Positions 63,086 through 64,000 of a stretch of 64,000 nt of DNA are shown here, piece after piece. Within the stretch, counting starts at the first letter, position 1. Every line of letters begins with the position of its first letter. The stretch comes from Thalassobaculum_A sp040219615 (lineage in GTDB: Bacteria; Pseudomonadota; Alphaproteobacteria; Thalassobaculales; Thalassobaculaceae): the NCBI RefSeq assembly GCF_040219615.1, contig NZ_JAVJSE010000038.1:310001-374000 (forward strand), given 5' to 3'. The position numbers and the translations under genes are program-made. Under the pieces are notes generated by a model that worked only from the letters and a program-made list of their open reading frames with translations, had not been told where the DNA came from and searched no databases.

Positions 63086-64000
63086 GTGAAAGCGATCCGG
63101 AGTGCACGGCGACGGGGCCGCCTCGGGACCTGGCAGCGCCGCTTCACGATTCTGCTGCTGACGGCGGCCGCGGTGGGGGTGAGCTACATCTTCTCGATCG
63201 GCAAACCGGCGAACTACCAGGCGCTGCTGGCCGGTGTCGTCGGGATCGTCGGCCTCTGCGCCCTGATTCTGGACTGGTGGATCAGCCGGGGGATCAAGCG
63301 CAGCGGCGGCGTCCAGGCCATGCGGTCCGGCGGCATCCTGTCGACCGGTCCCGCGGCCATGGCCGGTCGGCTGTGGGCGCAGGGCGAGGGCTTCCGGATC
63401 TGCGGCCTGCCCGACGATGCCCGCAAGAACTTCGGCGAGGCGGCATCGCTCGCCCGCGAGGCCAAGCAGGAACTGCTCGAGGCGACCGTGAAACTCAGCC
63501 AGGGCAATCTGGCGGCCGAGCGCGGCGAGTTCGACGATGCCGCCCGGCTCTACGAGGAGTCGCTGAGCCGCTTCACGTCCGGCAAGGACAACCGCGGCGC
63601 GGCGAACGCGACCCTGGCGCTCGGCCATCTGGCGCTTTCGCGCCGCGGTTACGAGGCCGCGCGGCAGGCTTTCGAGGAATCCCGCGGCATGTTCGGCCGC
63701 GAGAACGACCGATTCGGCGAAGGCTCGGCCTATCTCGGGCTCGGCGAGGCCAGCGCCCGGCTCAGCCGGAACGAGGACGCGGCGGGCAATTTCGACCAGG
63801 CACGGTTCCTGCTGACCCAGGTCGGCGACCGGATCGGCGAGGCGCATGCGCTGTACGGCCGCGGCGAGATGTACCGGCTGGAACGCAATGCGGCCGAGGC
63901 CCAGAACCGGTTCGAGCGTTCCCTGACCCTGTACCGCCGGACCGGCGACTACGTCGGCGAGGGTCTGGTGCGCCTGGTGATGTCGGACGGGTACCGCAAG
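63086..64000 (+). CDS. TPR-repeat membrane protein (3' partial)
   Basis: Frame open from a GTG at 63086 to the window end (305 codons) with no stop. The N-terminus is basic (MKAIRSARRRGRLGTW), followed by two hydrophobic helices (FTILLLTAAAVGVSYIFS and LLAGVVGIVGLCALILDWW). A cytoplasmic run of TPR units follows, each about 40 residues (AAERGEFDDAARLYEESLSR; LSRRGYEAARQAFEESRGMF; YLGLGEASARLSRNEDAAGN; LYGRGEMYRLERNAAEAQNR). The TPRs should mediate protein contacts. The C-terminal domain that would reveal its role lies outside the window. AGGGCG is a plausible ribosome-binding site. Confidence 0.82.
   Translation, partial: MKAIRSARRRGRLGTWQRRFTILLLTAAAVGVSYIFSIGKPANYQALLAGVVGIVGLCALILDWWISRGIKRSGGVQAMRSGGILSTGPAAMAGRLWAQGEGFRICGLPDDARKNFGEAASLAREAKQELLEATVKLSQGNLAAERGEFDDAARLYEESLSRFTSGKDNRGAANATLALGHLALSRRGYEAARQAFEESRGMFGRENDRFGEGSAYLGLGEASARLSRNEDAAGNFDQARFLLTQVGDRIGEAHALYGRGEMYRLERNAAEAQNRFERSLTLYRRTGDYVGEGLVRLVMSDGYRK

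Overview
The window is about 70% G+C, densely packed with single genes and short operons, and looks like ordinary chromosome of a free-living alphaproteobacterium, most likely Rhodospirillales (Azospirillum/Thalassobaculum-like). Supporting signs are the carB–greA–Lrp–trxB–LysR order, the GreA, BamD-RecN-LigA and UvrC-PgsA neighbourhoods, two DUF1127 genes, HBM-like chemoreceptors and alphaproteobacterial-type sRNA loci. The species call is inference. I see no rRNA, tRNA, CRISPR array, insertion sequence, prophage or integrase.

Layout. 1-11.4 kb: carB (5' end cut), greA, a 119-bp palindromic repeat, an Lrp/AsnC regulator, an ELM1-family/GNAT/644-residue unknown gene group, trxB, a LysR regulator of the LsrB/VtlR type, a strong trans-acting sRNA candidate (AbcR-like) and a Crp/Fnr regulator. 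11.5-15.6 kb: LemA, DUF2207, an ankyrin-like membrane protein and a PAS protein. 15.7-27.4 kb: 5-formyl-THF cyclo-ligase (possible 6S RNA upstream), small unknowns, alcohol dehydrogenase, PhzF, metallophosphoesterase, SDR, second PAS protein, MsrP, an EF-G-like GTPase, aspartate aminotransferase and a secreted Cache-type sensor protein. 27.6-34.5 kb: two tandem chemoreceptors, GNAT, RraA-like aldolase, PilZ protein. 34.5-43.3 kb: uvrB, KefB-type antiporter, Ca2+/Na+ antiporter, pteridine-reductase-like SDR, a 402-bp A+T-rich intergenic region with DnaA-box-like, IHF-like and dyad elements, and uvrC. 43.3-47.3 kb: pgsA, DUF2062 and the molybdenum cofactor genes mobB-moeA-moaD-moaE. 47.4-53.4 kb: bamD-recN-ligA and two DUF1127 genes, each followed by a C-rich-loop hairpin and a strong terminator. 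53.4-64 kb: prmA, uvrD, an A+T-rich gap, a small membrane protein, a ClC channel/exchanger, SSAT-like acetyltransferase, diguanylate cyclase, thioesterase, a BASS-type transporter and a TPR membrane protein cut by the window end.

Themes. Nucleotide excision repair and recombination genes (uvrB, uvrC, uvrD, recN, ligA) are scattered over 23 kb. Mo-cofactor synthesis genes and one Mo-enzyme (MsrP) are both present. The most noteworthy material is non-coding: the AbcR-like sRNA beside its presumptive regulator, the two 'cuckoo/CcsR-like' 3' elements after DUF1127 genes, the oriC-like gap before uvrC, and a recurring promoter layout (TT-rich -35, 17-bp spacer, TATGTT/TATGCT -10) that places some start codons at or near the transcription start.
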